From contig JAYMGJ010000358.1 in the NCBI GenBank assembly GCA_037178675.1, positions 1 through 17,015 on the forward strand: 17,015 nt of DNA. The letters run 5' to 3'. A program made the position numbers and the translations under genes. The DNA comes from Scleroderma bovista. Taxonomy: Eukaryota; Basidiomycota; Agaricomycetes; Boletales; Sclerodermataceae. The notes beneath the pieces are model-generated. The model saw only the letters and a program-made list of their open reading frames with translations, did not search any database and was not told where the DNA came from. Below, piece after piece: positions 1-9,029 of this stretch (the first letter of the stretch is position 1; every line of letters starts with the position of its first letter).

Positions 1-637
1 TAAGCATTCACGATCACGGTCTTCTGAGGATGTTCGGAAGGGAAGAAATGTGTGGAGGGGGTGATAAAACGGGAAGGTCTACGACAAAGCGGGCAACACT
101 TGATCGCACCGGTGGACACCATATCTAATGATTTCCCGTCTTTATTGCGCCACTGCCGAATACACTAACACGAGCGTTAGCTGGAAGGTTAATCCAAGAC
201 TATGCATAGATACCTGTAAACAAAAGACGTGGCTGCAGTCCGCTGCGCACAGTAGTGAGCAACGAAAGGGGAAGCGCAGTCGATGTACAACATACTCAAC
301 AAGCCATAAGTGACGGGCTTCTCCATGCAGATACAGCATGGCTCTGCATCGACTTGCGTACGTTGATCGCCCGGAGGCGACTTGGGGTGTTCGTGACGGA
401 ACCAACATGCATCACCGCGAGTACAGTGACCTACACACGGCGTCAAGACGATACGGTGCAAGGACAACAGAAAGATATACCCTTGACGAAATATCGGCAC
501 ACCTTTCCTTTGTCGTAAGGTGTCAATTGCTCGTCGGCGCCGTGGAGAAACTTGCAGCTGTCACCAGCAAAGCAGCCTCTTGAGGTATTATAGTATCGAC
601 AGATTCCGCGCGATTTCGACGTTACAGGGCGATCCAT
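1..637 (-). CDS. Makorin-like CCCH/RING-finger E3 ubiquitin ligase, 3' end beyond the window
   Basis: The start is the ATG at 637-635. Exons are 637-481, 430-296, 242-214 and 164-1, with introns of 50, 53 and 49 nt. All phases fit and 161 residues are visible. Two CCCH zinc fingers (C-x8-C-x5-C-x3-H near residue 10, then C-x7-C-x5-C-x3-H near residue 46) precede a C3HC4 RING. The RING begins CCICMEKPVTYGLL, continues DCSHVFCLQCIRQW and closes with KCCPLCRRP. This fingers-then-RING order and the 'KPVTYGL...CSHVFC' signature are typical of makorins, which act as RING E3 ligases and bind RNA through CCCH fingers. The second finger and the RING are each assembled only after splicing, which supports the introns. 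The open frame reaches base 1, so any C-terminal third CCCH finger is not visible. The family is clear; the exact orthologue is inferred. Confidence 0.88.
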
Positions 638-727
638 GAGTGCATTTGCAGGTTCCCTGAGTCTGAGGTGCAATGGGGGTTTGACACGGAAAGAGGAGGG
701 AGAGCAAGTCAGGATTCCCACGCTCCA
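638..727. promoter_or_regulatory. Compact divergent promoter between the makorin-like and SAGA-subunit genes
   Basis: Only 90 bp separate the two start codons (637 on minus, 728 on plus). Both 5' UTRs and both core promoters must lie here or overlap the neighbouring coding sequence. I see no convincing TATA box. The inference rests on geometry alone. Confidence 0.5.
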
Positions 728-1849
728 ATGTCGCTTTCATCGACATCGACAATCAAAGGACAGCTTCAAGTTGCGCTTGGTGCAAAAGCAAAAGAGTATT
801 TTGACGCACTCAGCCAGTTCGTGTCCGCTAAGATATCCAGGACCGAGTTTGAGGACGTGGTCCGCCATGCACTCGACGTGCCTCATCTCGGTACGTGCAG
901 CGTGCAACCACTACTTCCCATGGGCCATGCTAACCATCCATGTAGTCCAGCTGCACAATTCGCTCATCATATCCTTGTTCGACTTTACTGTACACCGACG
1001 CCCACCCACACCCCCGCCGGATGTACCCAAACACCCACCTCGCAAGCGCAAGAGAACACTGCCGTACCAGGGCCCAGACGACACCGACGGAACACTGCGT
1101 TCGAGGAGATTGAAGCGGTGGACTGTCTCACTCGGCCAGCGAGAACGCGAGCGCATCCGAAACCTGCAGTCCGGCGGAGTCGAGCACCCTCGTCCGCGCA
1201 AGTACACCGATGAAATCTCAGCTGATAGAGGAGTCGTTCTCCTCACAGAACGTGGCGGCACGTCTATTCTATATACTGATGTTTTCAGCGTGATGCTCAA
1301 GCTCGGTTCTATGTAGATCCACCAGGCAGCCGATTGCCACTCCATCTTGCATCTGTATCACGATCCCTGGCACAACAGCACATATCAGATCGCATAAACC
1401 TTATATCCGCTCAACATGACTTGAGCGCCCCCTCTCGTGCTGTGTCCTCCTTGATGATACTCGCCGTCGAAGTAAGTACAAAACTCGTCCACCGCCACCT
1501 ATACATGTCCTTCTCACACGACCAAAAGGCCCGACTCAAACAGCTCATCAAACAAGCCCTCTCTCTGACATCAACCTCTTATGCGATAGCGTCCATCAAC
1601 CCCTCCGCACCGCGCTCGACCAATCGCGTGCTCACTGCGTCGTCTTTTGATGCCCTGTTCACCATCTCACCTGCCGTTCTACCGAATAGATCGGCAGCAG
1701 CCATGAAACTGTCAATCGGCGAGAATGACATGGATGACGAGGACATCGTCCTTCTCAAGGATAGGGAGGTGCGAGATCAGCGGTGGCAGATCCTCGCTCT
1801 TTTGGGGGAACGAAGTACTGTCAAAGAAGCTCTTAGGCAGCTGCGATGA
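728..1849 (+). CDS. HFI1: SAGA coactivator complex subunit, HFI1/ADA1 (SAGA-Tad1) family
   Basis: Exons 728-890, 946-1232, 1289-1471 and 1529-1849 join to 954 nt, or 317 residues, close to animal TADA1 and shorter than yeast Ada1. The N-terminus (residues about 5-55) has the family's 'LGAKAKEYFDALSQFVSAKI' block ending in '...VVRHALDVPHL'. The first splice then restores 'VQLHNSLIISLFDF'. A basic stretch follows (PRKRKR, RSRRLKR), possibly a nuclear signal. Near residue 195 'HDLSAPSRAVSSLMILAVE' is spliced to 'ARLKQLIKQALSLT', the helical SAGA-Tad1 core. The C-terminus has an acidic patch (ENDMDDED). Ada1 is a scaffold that holds histone-fold partners within SAGA. Introns are 55, 56 and 57 nt. 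The second uses a weak GTCGTT donor, and the third is a multiple of three with no stop, so it could also be read through. It diverges from the makorin-like gene and converges on the ligase gene. Confidence 0.82.
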
Positions 1850-2150
1850 CGTATAGGTGTCTCCCTGCATATCACATTTCAAGTCCACGGTTTGTCTGAT
1901 ACCCGCTAGCATGGTCTGTATTGGTCCGTCATGATGCCAGCGCCATTCGACTGTGTCCATCTTTAGACCTTAGTGTTCCTCCCGATGTTCGTCAGCCCCG
2001 GTGTTCCCATAGAGTCCTGCAGTTATGTATATTATGCACGAGTGACTACGGTTACAATTTATTATACGATGTTTGACTATGCTACACCTCTGTTACACAA
2101 AGCAAAGCGTCAGATCGCTGGCCGGAAACTGACCAGACGCAAAAAGCAAA
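1850..2150. other. Convergent 3' intergenic region
   Basis: This 301-bp stretch lies between the stop codons of the SAGA-subunit gene (plus) and the DNA ligase gene (minus). It is AT-richer than its neighbours around 2020-2090 and should hold both 3' UTRs and polyadenylation sites. I see no gene, repeat or RNA in it. Confidence 0.6.
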
Positions 2151-5036
2151 TCATTGCGACATTTCCACATCCTCGCGTAGCCTTTTGCTATTCCTCTGCA
2201 GATCCACAGTCTCCAGCTTAAGTTCCCAGTCCTCTATGGTCCGTTGTCGCTTCAAGCTCCTCTCGTCGATCTGCGTTTCTCCGTTGCTCGACTGCTTCCC
2301 CCATAAACACTTGCCCCACTCTTCCACATCCTTGTACATGTCAGCGTCGTCAGCCTCGCGCCCAACAGCTTCATATGCAATAGCCTGCAACTGGCGAAGA
2401 GTCAAGCACTCCGTGAATGCCCGCTCGGATGGCCGGAATGTCTTGGTTATGCGGGGGAATCGTAGTTCGTAGTACTACAAGGGATGGGCGGGTGGTAATT
2501 AATGCGGAAGCGCAGAAAATCTACGTTACCTTGCATTGTGGGCTCTTGGTGAAGCCTGCTCCACACAGCTCGACCAGTATCGGACGACGAACAAACACCG
2601 AAGGATTCGGCAGCGTCCTTAAAACCGAATACGTGTAAGGGAGGTCATCGGGCTCGTGTATGCTCTAGTACAATATGAGCCGACTCATCGGCCCGAATTT
2701 TTCGAAAGATACCTGGGAGTCAACTATGTCTGCCCTCATCCAAAAGTTGAACTCTTCCAGCTGTTCGCGTGTCAAGCCATACGATGCTGTAAAATAAATG
2801 ACAAAATGGGGTTTGATACCGGGCTGCGGGGAAATGTAGCAGCAGCAATTTCAGCACACTAACGCAACTCACATTGGCCGCCATCTGAGACGAGTTTCCA
2901 AGTGCTCCAACGTAAAATGTCGTCAGCGTCGAAGGAGGCACTGAAAAAAATACGTCATCAAACACCATGTCAACGAAGTAACAAGATCACCGACCTCTTA
3001 ATTCTCTGGCTCTGTCCTTGTCCCAGCCAGCTGCGACAACGACAAGGTCAATCGTATCACCATATCCAGGGACGTAGTCCTTCTTCAACTGTAGCATATA
3101 TGTGAATGACAATGCAGCCACGAGTCATCATCATCACATGCCTTGACCCAAGGCAACTTCCAATCCCCATAAATGCTTTCTCCCGCCTTAAGCACGAGGC
3201 CCTCTTCGCAGTCCACGATCCTCTGCGCCCATACTTCTCTCAGCCTCTGCGACGCCCGCTCGAGGCTAACTTCCGGACCACTCGAGATGAGCGCACGCTC
3301 GGCGATCATCGACCGCCCAGGTATCTCGCAGACAACGCTCTCAAGGAGGGAGCGGCGCGAAGCGTACGGGACATTCAGATATGATGCATATCCGAGGAGG
3401 AGCACATCGAAGAAGACCAGTGCGAGATGAAGGTCTTCTGTGACAGAAGAGCAGTTTGAGTGCAAGGAAGGACAGCTATCTCTATCGGAGAGATGAACGA
3501 TAGCGTAATACTGACGAGGAAAATGAACATACAGTGAATGGGATTCATGTGTTTGTTCGCCTTGACCAGAGATCATGCCTGCTCGGGGACCTTCCGCGGT
3601 GCGAGATATAAGCCCACGTATTCGCCAGAACTCTGCACACGGTATATATCATTCGAATGATATGGCACAGCAAAGGACGGCAAACCATCAATCGCTTCTC
3701 TCTGTTCGGAGTACGCGACCATCTCGGCATCAAGTATAATTTGTTGCGGGGGCATAGCCGCCAACGCATCCTTGACAATACTACGCTCCCATTATGAGGT
3801 CAACTCGGTAGGACACCGACAAATTCACTCACGAGTGCACGGCAATCCGATCCATCGTCGAGTCGCGCTTGCTCTTACTGAATATCATGATATTCATTTC
3901 GCCCTTCTGATCGAACTTAACATGTATCTGCGCACGCTCGCCATCGTACTTGGTCTCTGCCCATATCTTGTCGCACGACTTCATCAGCTCCAGCGCATGA
4001 CGAGGCGAGCGACCTTTCGCCGATTTGGGCACCTTTCCGTCGTGACATTTTGAAAACACAACAGGTGAAGGAACATCTCACCAACCTCTATTGGGACACC
4101 ATATCGTGGCTGAGCTTGCGTGAGGACACCGCCTGCTTCGAAACCCATGGCCGCCTCGTCTAACTTCGCACGTGCATTATACATACGAAGCAGCATGCGA
4201 CCCGGATCCCATAATATCATGAATTCCTCTTTGGACAGGACTTGCTTGCTTGTTGTGTTGTAATCGAGTAGGACGTGGCTCATCGAAGTCGCTGGCGGCG
4301 CATAGAGTAGAGGACGCAAGTCCTTGAGGATTATCTGAGTGAGATACGCAGCATCGGTTGCCGGTAGGGATGCGTATAACGAGCGCAGTATGAGTGCCTT
4401 GGAACGCGGGGTGGGGTAGGCATCCCGGAAAGACTTGTCTGAAAACTTCGAAGTAGCCGCCAGTTCATCTAAAAGTGCATCAATCTCTTGGAGGCTCTTC
4501 GGACCCTCGCAATCCTAGGAGACACTAGTCAGTCTCCGTCAAGTTGTGATGGTCAACACCGGGAAAAATACCTCAGTTCCAGGAACTGCGAATTTAAGTA
4601 ATTCCTCCCCGAGGCAACCAGAGAAACGTTCCTTCGACCAGCTTTTCAATTGTTTGGTATCTCTTGTGAAAACCGTTGAAGAGTCGAGACATTCTCCCAG
4701 GTAAGATGCCAGACGGGCTTCTTGGAGGTCATACTTCCTTGGGGTATCTTCCTCGGGAAATAGAAGGCGAAGGACATGTGCAGTTGTTCTGCGAGGAAGT
4801 GGTGAAAATCGATTCCAGAGAGCTGCTATCCACCGAGTGGCTACTGCATGTGCAGAGTGATTCCGAGATGAAGCAGACCTATTCACCCGAGCCAAAGTCG
4901 ACGTCGCTTGAATGTTGGCTATCTGGCGCAATAGCGAGACGAAACTGACCCATGGTTGGAGACAGAGATCGGACCAGTGACAAGCGACTGATACTCACAA
5001 AGAGAACGGCACACCCTCGACATTGTCGGGCGCCAT
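2151..5036 (-). CDS. ATP-dependent DNA ligase (fungal family, no BRCT)
   Basis: Twelve exons: 5036-4999, 4944-4572, 4514-4086, 4032-3833, 3780-3686, 3632-3533, 3475-3142, 3088-2995, 2940-2873, 2823-2713, 2652-2530 and 2474-2151. They total 2,289 nt, or 762 residues, with every phase consistent. The enzyme seals nicks through a ligase-AMP intermediate. Residues about 10-280 form the N-terminal ligase domain (e.g. 'RTTAHVLRLLFPEEDTPRKY'). The nucleotidyl motif 'ETKYDGERAQIHV' puts the catalytic lysine at about 308. 'LILDAEMVAY'-type and 'LALVFFDVLLL' strands follow, then 'EEGLVLKAGESIYG' and 'WVKLKKDYVPGYGD' (motifs IV and V), then an OB-fold ending 'YYELRFPRITKTFRPSER'. A fungal-type insert 'IDEFWRIRGLISRTA' appears only after splicing. 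The C-terminus has basic clusters (KRQR, KRLR) and no BRCT, unlike LIG4. Which repair or replication pathway it serves cannot be told from sequence. Confidence 0.93.
3089..3141 (-). other. GC-AG intron in the DNA ligase gene
   Basis: The coding strand reads AAG|GCATGT at the donor and CTACAG at the acceptor, 53 nt apart. Splicing there joins 'LPWVK' directly to 'LKKDYVPGYGD', the conserved motif V region of ATP-dependent ligases. No GT donor in phase gives that join. GC donors are a known minor class of U2 introns. Confidence 0.8.
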
Positions 5037-5115
5037 TTACATCGCCAATTTGTCGTTGCAACTCAAAAGTTTGTTGTCTGGCTTCGAATTGTACCCGAAC
5101 TGGAGAAAACTACCC

Positions 5116-5307
5116 CTATTCTTTTCCGTTCTGCATCTGCTGAACGTGATGTCTGATACGCTCTTCCTCAATTGCTCGGTTGTAGGCGATAGGTCTCGCA
5201 ACACGGTTCGCAGGCACGGAGACCGTTGTGTTCAAAGAAGCGATCAAGGAGAAGATGTCACGCAGGTACACGAACAGTATCCTGACAACCGACGAATGTT
5301 CGGGAAG
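5116..5307 (-). CDS. Possible terminal exon of an unrecognised protein
   Basis: A minus-strand frame is open for 63 codons between a TAG at 5310-5308 and a TAG at 5118-5116. The latter lies 80 bp upstream of the ligase start. It ends with 'NRAIEEERIRHHVQQMQ' followed by NGKE, a charged, helix-like tail that looks coding. The part before it (ILFVYLRDIFSLIASLN) is hydrophobic. There is no early methionine, so it would have to be a 3' exon entered through an acceptor such as TACTAG (5308) or TTGTCAG further in. I recognise no family. The upstream exons would lie towards the transposon insertion at 5611, so the gene may be disrupted. The opposite strand is also partly open, so chance is a real alternative. 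Confidence 0.28.
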   Translation of the reverse strand, partial: LPEHSSVVRILFVYLRDIFSLIASLNTTVSVPANRVARPIAYNRAIEEERIRHHVQQMQNGKE

Positions 5308-5610
5308 CTAGTATGGCACCACAACAAACGATCTCCGATCGCCTACGAATTTATTACTGTGGCGACAAGCATCGATGGTGCGTGTTCATAGCAGTCGGCG
5401 CCACAACTGCCCTCGCTGTAGTGCCCAAGGCTTACAGACATTCCTGATCCTGATCCCATTTATGAATGTAGTACGTATATGGGCGCCACTTGTCCGCTCA
5501 TCAACCCCGATTATCCATAGCTCACTGGCGACTTTTCGCACGTCGCACACACAGATACTGCACATCCAGGCATATAGCGCTCTGCGAGGCTGAGCCTCGA
5601 CATTCGGAAC
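5308..5610. other. Left flank of the transposon, no assignable gene
   Basis: Short frames are open on both strands and none shows a recognisable domain. With the transposon and one TA removed, a minus-strand frame stays open from the right flank (about 8870) through the insertion site to about 5386. This may be a remnant of a gene the element landed in. It also contains a plus-strand frame starting at 5312 with a hydrophobic stretch (WCVFIAVGATTALAVV), about 44 codons long, of unknown meaning. Confidence 0.4.
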
Positions 5611-5612
5611 TA

Positions 5613-5649
5613 TGGTGCGGGACACCTAGTCACCGCATGTTTTGTGCAA
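5613..5649 (+). repeat. Left terminal inverted repeat
   Basis: 37 bp beginning TGGTGCGGGACACCTAGTCA. It is the inverted copy of 8727-8763 with one difference (C here, T in the other copy at position 13). It abuts the TA at 5611-5612. Confidence 0.95.
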
Positions 5650-5794
5650 CCGCCAATTTGGGTCTGAGAAAAAAAATCATATAACCCTAACCCTACGTAC
5701 AAGATCAATGAGTCAGAATGAACCGAAATGACAGTGTGAACGATGCTACAGAATAGCTTAGTGTGAGTGTGTTGTGTCCGGGCTTGTTCAAATC

Positions 5795-8558
5795 ATGGGC
5801 AAGAAATGTCAGAATGCTGCAGCAGCGCACGCAAGGCAAGCCCGATGGCTGGCCCCATGCAGTTCGGATGACCTGGTGGACAGTTCTACACACGTGGATG
5901 CCACTCCGATTGTGGTGGATGTTGATTCCAGCTCGGAATGTGGATATACTGGTGGTGTGGATGTGGACAGTGAGGATTCAGATGATGAGTATGATGAGGG
6001 TGGGCAGATGACGAGTGAATGGGAACTGGGTGATTCCGACTCACTCAATGAGCTGGAGGGGGACGAGTTGGAAGAAAATTTGCAAATGCTCCAGGCTGAA
6101 GCTGAGGCCGAGGTGGCAAGACTGGAAAAACCCTCCGCTTTCGAACAGATTCTGAAACCAGTGACGAGCACGTACTGGAAAAGGGCCGAAGAAAATCGGA
6201 GTTTGGGGTATAATGGATTATCGAAGCGGACAAAGGAGCGGCAAGCACAGCAGGCCCGAACAGCAGAGAAGCGTCGAGAAGAGGCAAAGAATTCGTGAGT
6301 CCCTTATTCCGATATCACAGGAAAATAATCAGACTCACCACAATCATGCAGTGACAACCCTCAGGTCAAGTTAATGCTCGCAACATTTAAACCAAAGCAA
6401 CTGGCTGTGCCAGTGCCTCCATTGCATGCTTCTGTGTCCTTGGGTGAAGCAGGCAACCTTCTGCCTGCACGCCCCAAAACCCAAGCCCCTCGACCTGCCG
6501 AACCTTTTATCAAGGTCTCTGATGGTTTCTTTTACCTGTCAGATGTATCAGAGGGCAATCATGAAGGCTCGGAGGGGTGGACAGCAATGGAGGTGCCGAA
6601 GATGATGAAGAACGAGTCACCCAGACTGCATTCCTGGAATGCCCACTTGATCTGGATCGTCTGGACGTGGATGAAAGCAGTGGACGTTTGCACACGGGCC
6701 CCCCACACAAGCGTCGTATCCTTGATGTTCCTTATCGGGCTGAGCGAATCAAAAAAAGGGAGCAATGGCTGTTGCAACTGCGAACAGCTCTGCAGGAAAT
6801 TGACAAGTTGCTTAAGTCGGCTCGAACAAAATTCATTGGTGGCACAAGTGGATTGCAAGCACGCTGTACCCATGCAATTCGGGCCCATCTTGACCTTGTG
6901 GCTCGCAATGGGCGCCTGTTTGTTGATGCAGCAGAACGTGCTGCTGAGGCAAATGGCTTCTCTCGTTCCTGGGGTGGTCGTCAGCTCTGCATATGGACAC
7001 GTCAATGGGTGACAGGTCGAAAATTGCCAGAATCACTCCGAGGCCGCCATGCAAAAACTGCATCCATCCTTTCAATCCCATCAATCAAAACTGAATTGTG
7101 TGCATACCTTCGTTCAAACAAATGGTCTGTGAATCCAGAGAGGCTGGCAAAGTTCACAGCAAATGAGATGGTGCCAAAAGAGGCGGAACAGTATCTTAAG
7201 CATGTTGTTGACGATGAAATGCCACTCGCACTAAAGAAGTACTTGGAGTTGGAGTTATTCCCGCGAATTCACTTGAAGGTTGGGCGCGGTGTCTCATTGC
7301 GCACAGCACGCCGGTGGCTGCACCATGAGGGCTTTCGTTACTCATCCCACAAGAAAGGGTTGTATTATGATGGGCATGATCGCCCAGATGTTGTTGGGTA
7401 TCGTCAGGAGGTCTTTCTGCCAAAATTGAAGGCTTGTGAGCCACGACTTGTTCGTTACACTGCAGAAAATGTTGACGAAGAACTCATCATGCCTCGAGCA
7501 AATTATGTCGAAAGGCGACTTGTCATTGTGGCTCATGATGAAATGACAGTACAATCAAATGACACAAGGGAGAAAGAGTGGGTGTTTGAAGATGAGTACC
7601 GATTGCGGAAAAAGGGTGTTGGGCGAGGCATCCATCGCAGTGATGTCATCTGTTCAACATGCGGACATCTTGTGGATGCTGGGGAGTCACTCGAATATGG
7701 TAAAAATTATGATGGGTATTGGACAGGTGAATGGTTCTGCAAACAGGTGAGCCAGCACATGAAATGATTACTTTGAATTCAGTAATGCCAACTTATGGGC
7801 ATCATCAGATGTCAGATAAGATCATTCCAGCCTTTGAAGCTGCACATGGAGCTGGTTATCAGGCACTATTTCTTGTCGACAACTCTCAAGGGCATTCTGC
7901 ATATGCAGAAAATTCCTTACGAGTCAGCCGCATGAATATCAGCCCTGGTGGAAAACAAGCACGAATGCAGAATGGCTGGTTCATCCATAATGGCATCCGA
8001 ATTGAGCAGCCAATGGTATACCCCCCTGAACATCCTCACTTTCCAAATCAACCGAAGGGAATTAAAGCTGTTCTTACAGAGCGTAGACTTTGGCAGGATG
8101 GTCTTTGTGGCAAGTGTCACTCCAAGTGTGACACTGGTGCAATAGTTTGTTGTCACAAGCGCATCCTTGAAGGTCAGCCTGATTTTCAGGCTCAAAGGCC
8201 CCTCGTGCAGGAGATAATAGAGGCTGCTGGGCATACTTGCCTCTTTTTACCAAAGTTCCACTGCGAACTTAACTTCATTGAATACTTTTGGGGAAGTGTG
8301 AAGAAGATTCTTTGAGATGAGGCTGATGGGACTTTTGAAACACTGAAAACAAACTTGCCAAAAGCACTTGCATCTGTCAAGCTGCATACCATCCAACTTT
8401 GGGAACAATGCATGCATCAATGGGTCGGAGCATACAGGGATGGACTGGCAACAAAGGAGGCACAGATACAGGTCAGAAAGTTTAGCTCGACTAAGTACAA
8501 GAGCCATCGACGCATCCCTGAGGCTGTAGCTTGTGTTTTTGATGACGCTGTACCGTAG
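5795..8558 (+). pseudogene. DDE transposase gene, broken by a frameshift and a premature stop
   Basis: The probable start is the ATG at 5795 (MGKKCQNAAAAH). Exons are 5795-6294, 6352-7746 and 7809-8558, with introns of 57 and 62 nt. An acidic, low-complexity N-terminus is followed by a coiled, basic stretch (SKRTKERQAQQARTAEKRRE). DDE candidates are the D in 'VIVAHDEMTV', the D in 'LFLVDNSQGHS' and the E in 'ELNFIEYFWG'. Between the last two is a Cys-rich segment, 'CGKCHSKCDTGAIVCC', a likely zinc-binding insert. There are two lesions. Near the G-run at 6574-6577 the reading moves from the frame of 6353 to that of 6577, as a one-base loss would produce. At 8313-8315 a TGA interrupts an otherwise open frame that continues 82 codons to the TAG at 8556. 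An ancestral CGA (arginine) would explain the TGA by one C-to-T change. Confidence 0.9.
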
Positions 8559-8726
8559 ATTACACCGCGACTTAGGCTACCGCCAAATTGTCCCGATATG
8601 GAAAAAATATCTCCCTCAAATTTAACTTGAATAAAATTCCATCTTGGGATCTGATTCCCCTTGTTGAAAGAAGCATATTTGCCAGAGGAAATATAATTTG
8701 GATCAACATGGCGATGGCTCGGGCCC

Positions 8727-8763
8727 TTGCACAAAACATGCGGTGACTAGATGTCCCGCACCA
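8727..8763 (-). repeat. Right terminal inverted repeat
   Basis: 37 bp that, read on the minus strand, begins TGGTGCGGGACATCTAGTCA and matches the left end at 36 of 37 positions. It is followed by TA at 8764-8765. Confidence 0.95.
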
Positions 8764-8765
8764 TA

Positions 8766-8976
8766 GATGATCAGGTTCTCGCCGGCGACACCGGTTCTTC
8801 GGGTACAACGAACCCCGCAATACTCTGCGCCCCAATCTTCCCAGCGCATTGTGCGCGTACTGGAACTCCGTTGTGCTGGTGGAGTCTTGTAGGTAAGAAG
8901 GTAAGTGAGCGAGCGTGTTTTCTGTGCCTCAGTCGATTGAGTCGTGGGGTGCATTTGTGGATGTGAAGGTGAAGTA
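8766..8976. other. Right flank of the transposon, no assignable gene
   Basis: About 210 bp of CpG-rich sequence. Minus-strand frames are open here, one with 'TTEFQYAHNALGRLGRRVL' that continues across the empty insertion site. I considered an RNase III-like mitochondrial ribosomal protein for this frame but could not support it. Plus-strand frames are open as well. Treat it as unassigned. Confidence 0.4.
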
Positions 8977-9029
8977 GGAGACAGAAAGAGTGGCCAAGTG
9001 TTGTGGGTTGCATGATGGTTGCATCATAT
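8977..9029 (+). repeat. 53-bp perfect direct repeat, copy 1
   Basis: Begins GGAGACAGAAAGAGTGGCCA and ends GTTGCATCATAT. It is identical over 53 bp to 9881-9933, and the flanking bases differ on both sides. The copies are in the same orientation, 904 bp apart start to start. Confidence 0.97.

Larger units (their letters stand above)
5611..8765 (+). mobile_element. DNA transposon with 37-bp TIRs and TA target duplication (Tc1/mariner-like DDE)
   Basis: The element proper spans 5613-8763 (3,151 bp), with a TA dinucleotide at 5611-5612 and another at 8764-8765. Its ends are 37-bp inverted repeats starting TGGTGCGGGACA, with a single mismatch at position 13. The TA duplication plus a transposase with 'NFIEYFWG', resembling the NPIEHLWG-type third-acidic-residue motif, points to the Tc1/mariner superfamily. 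The coding length (about 900 residues) is far longer than classical Tc1 or mariner, so it belongs to a large, fungal-type branch. The close match of the two TIRs suggests fairly recent insertion. The broken transposase means this copy is non-autonomous, though it may still be moved by enzyme from elsewhere. Confidence 0.92.

Noticed and set aside
5023..5391. Plus-strand open frame of 122 codons
   Set aside because: It begins with a non-ATG codon and overlaps the ligase start region. It has no domain, and the minus-strand frame over the same DNA looks more coding.
5683..5695. Telomere-like 'CCCTAACCCTA' just inside the transposon's left end
   Set aside because: Only two units, inside a mobile element and far from any chromosome end. 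Chance or element-specific sequence is more likely.
6514..6566. A possible intron explaining the transposase frame change
   Set aside because: A 52-53 nt GT...AG segment exists here, but its phases do not join the two frames. A one-base loss in the G-run fits better.
6374..7012. Continuation of the first transposase frame past 6577
   Set aside because: Past the G-run this frame gives unstructured text, while the frame from 6577 continues to the catalytic motifs. The overlap is a frameshift, not two genes.
8766..8880. RNase III-like mitochondrial ribosomal protein (mL57-type) on the minus strand
   Set aside because: The resemblance rests on one short block. No second motif or start codon supports it, so it is left unnamed.
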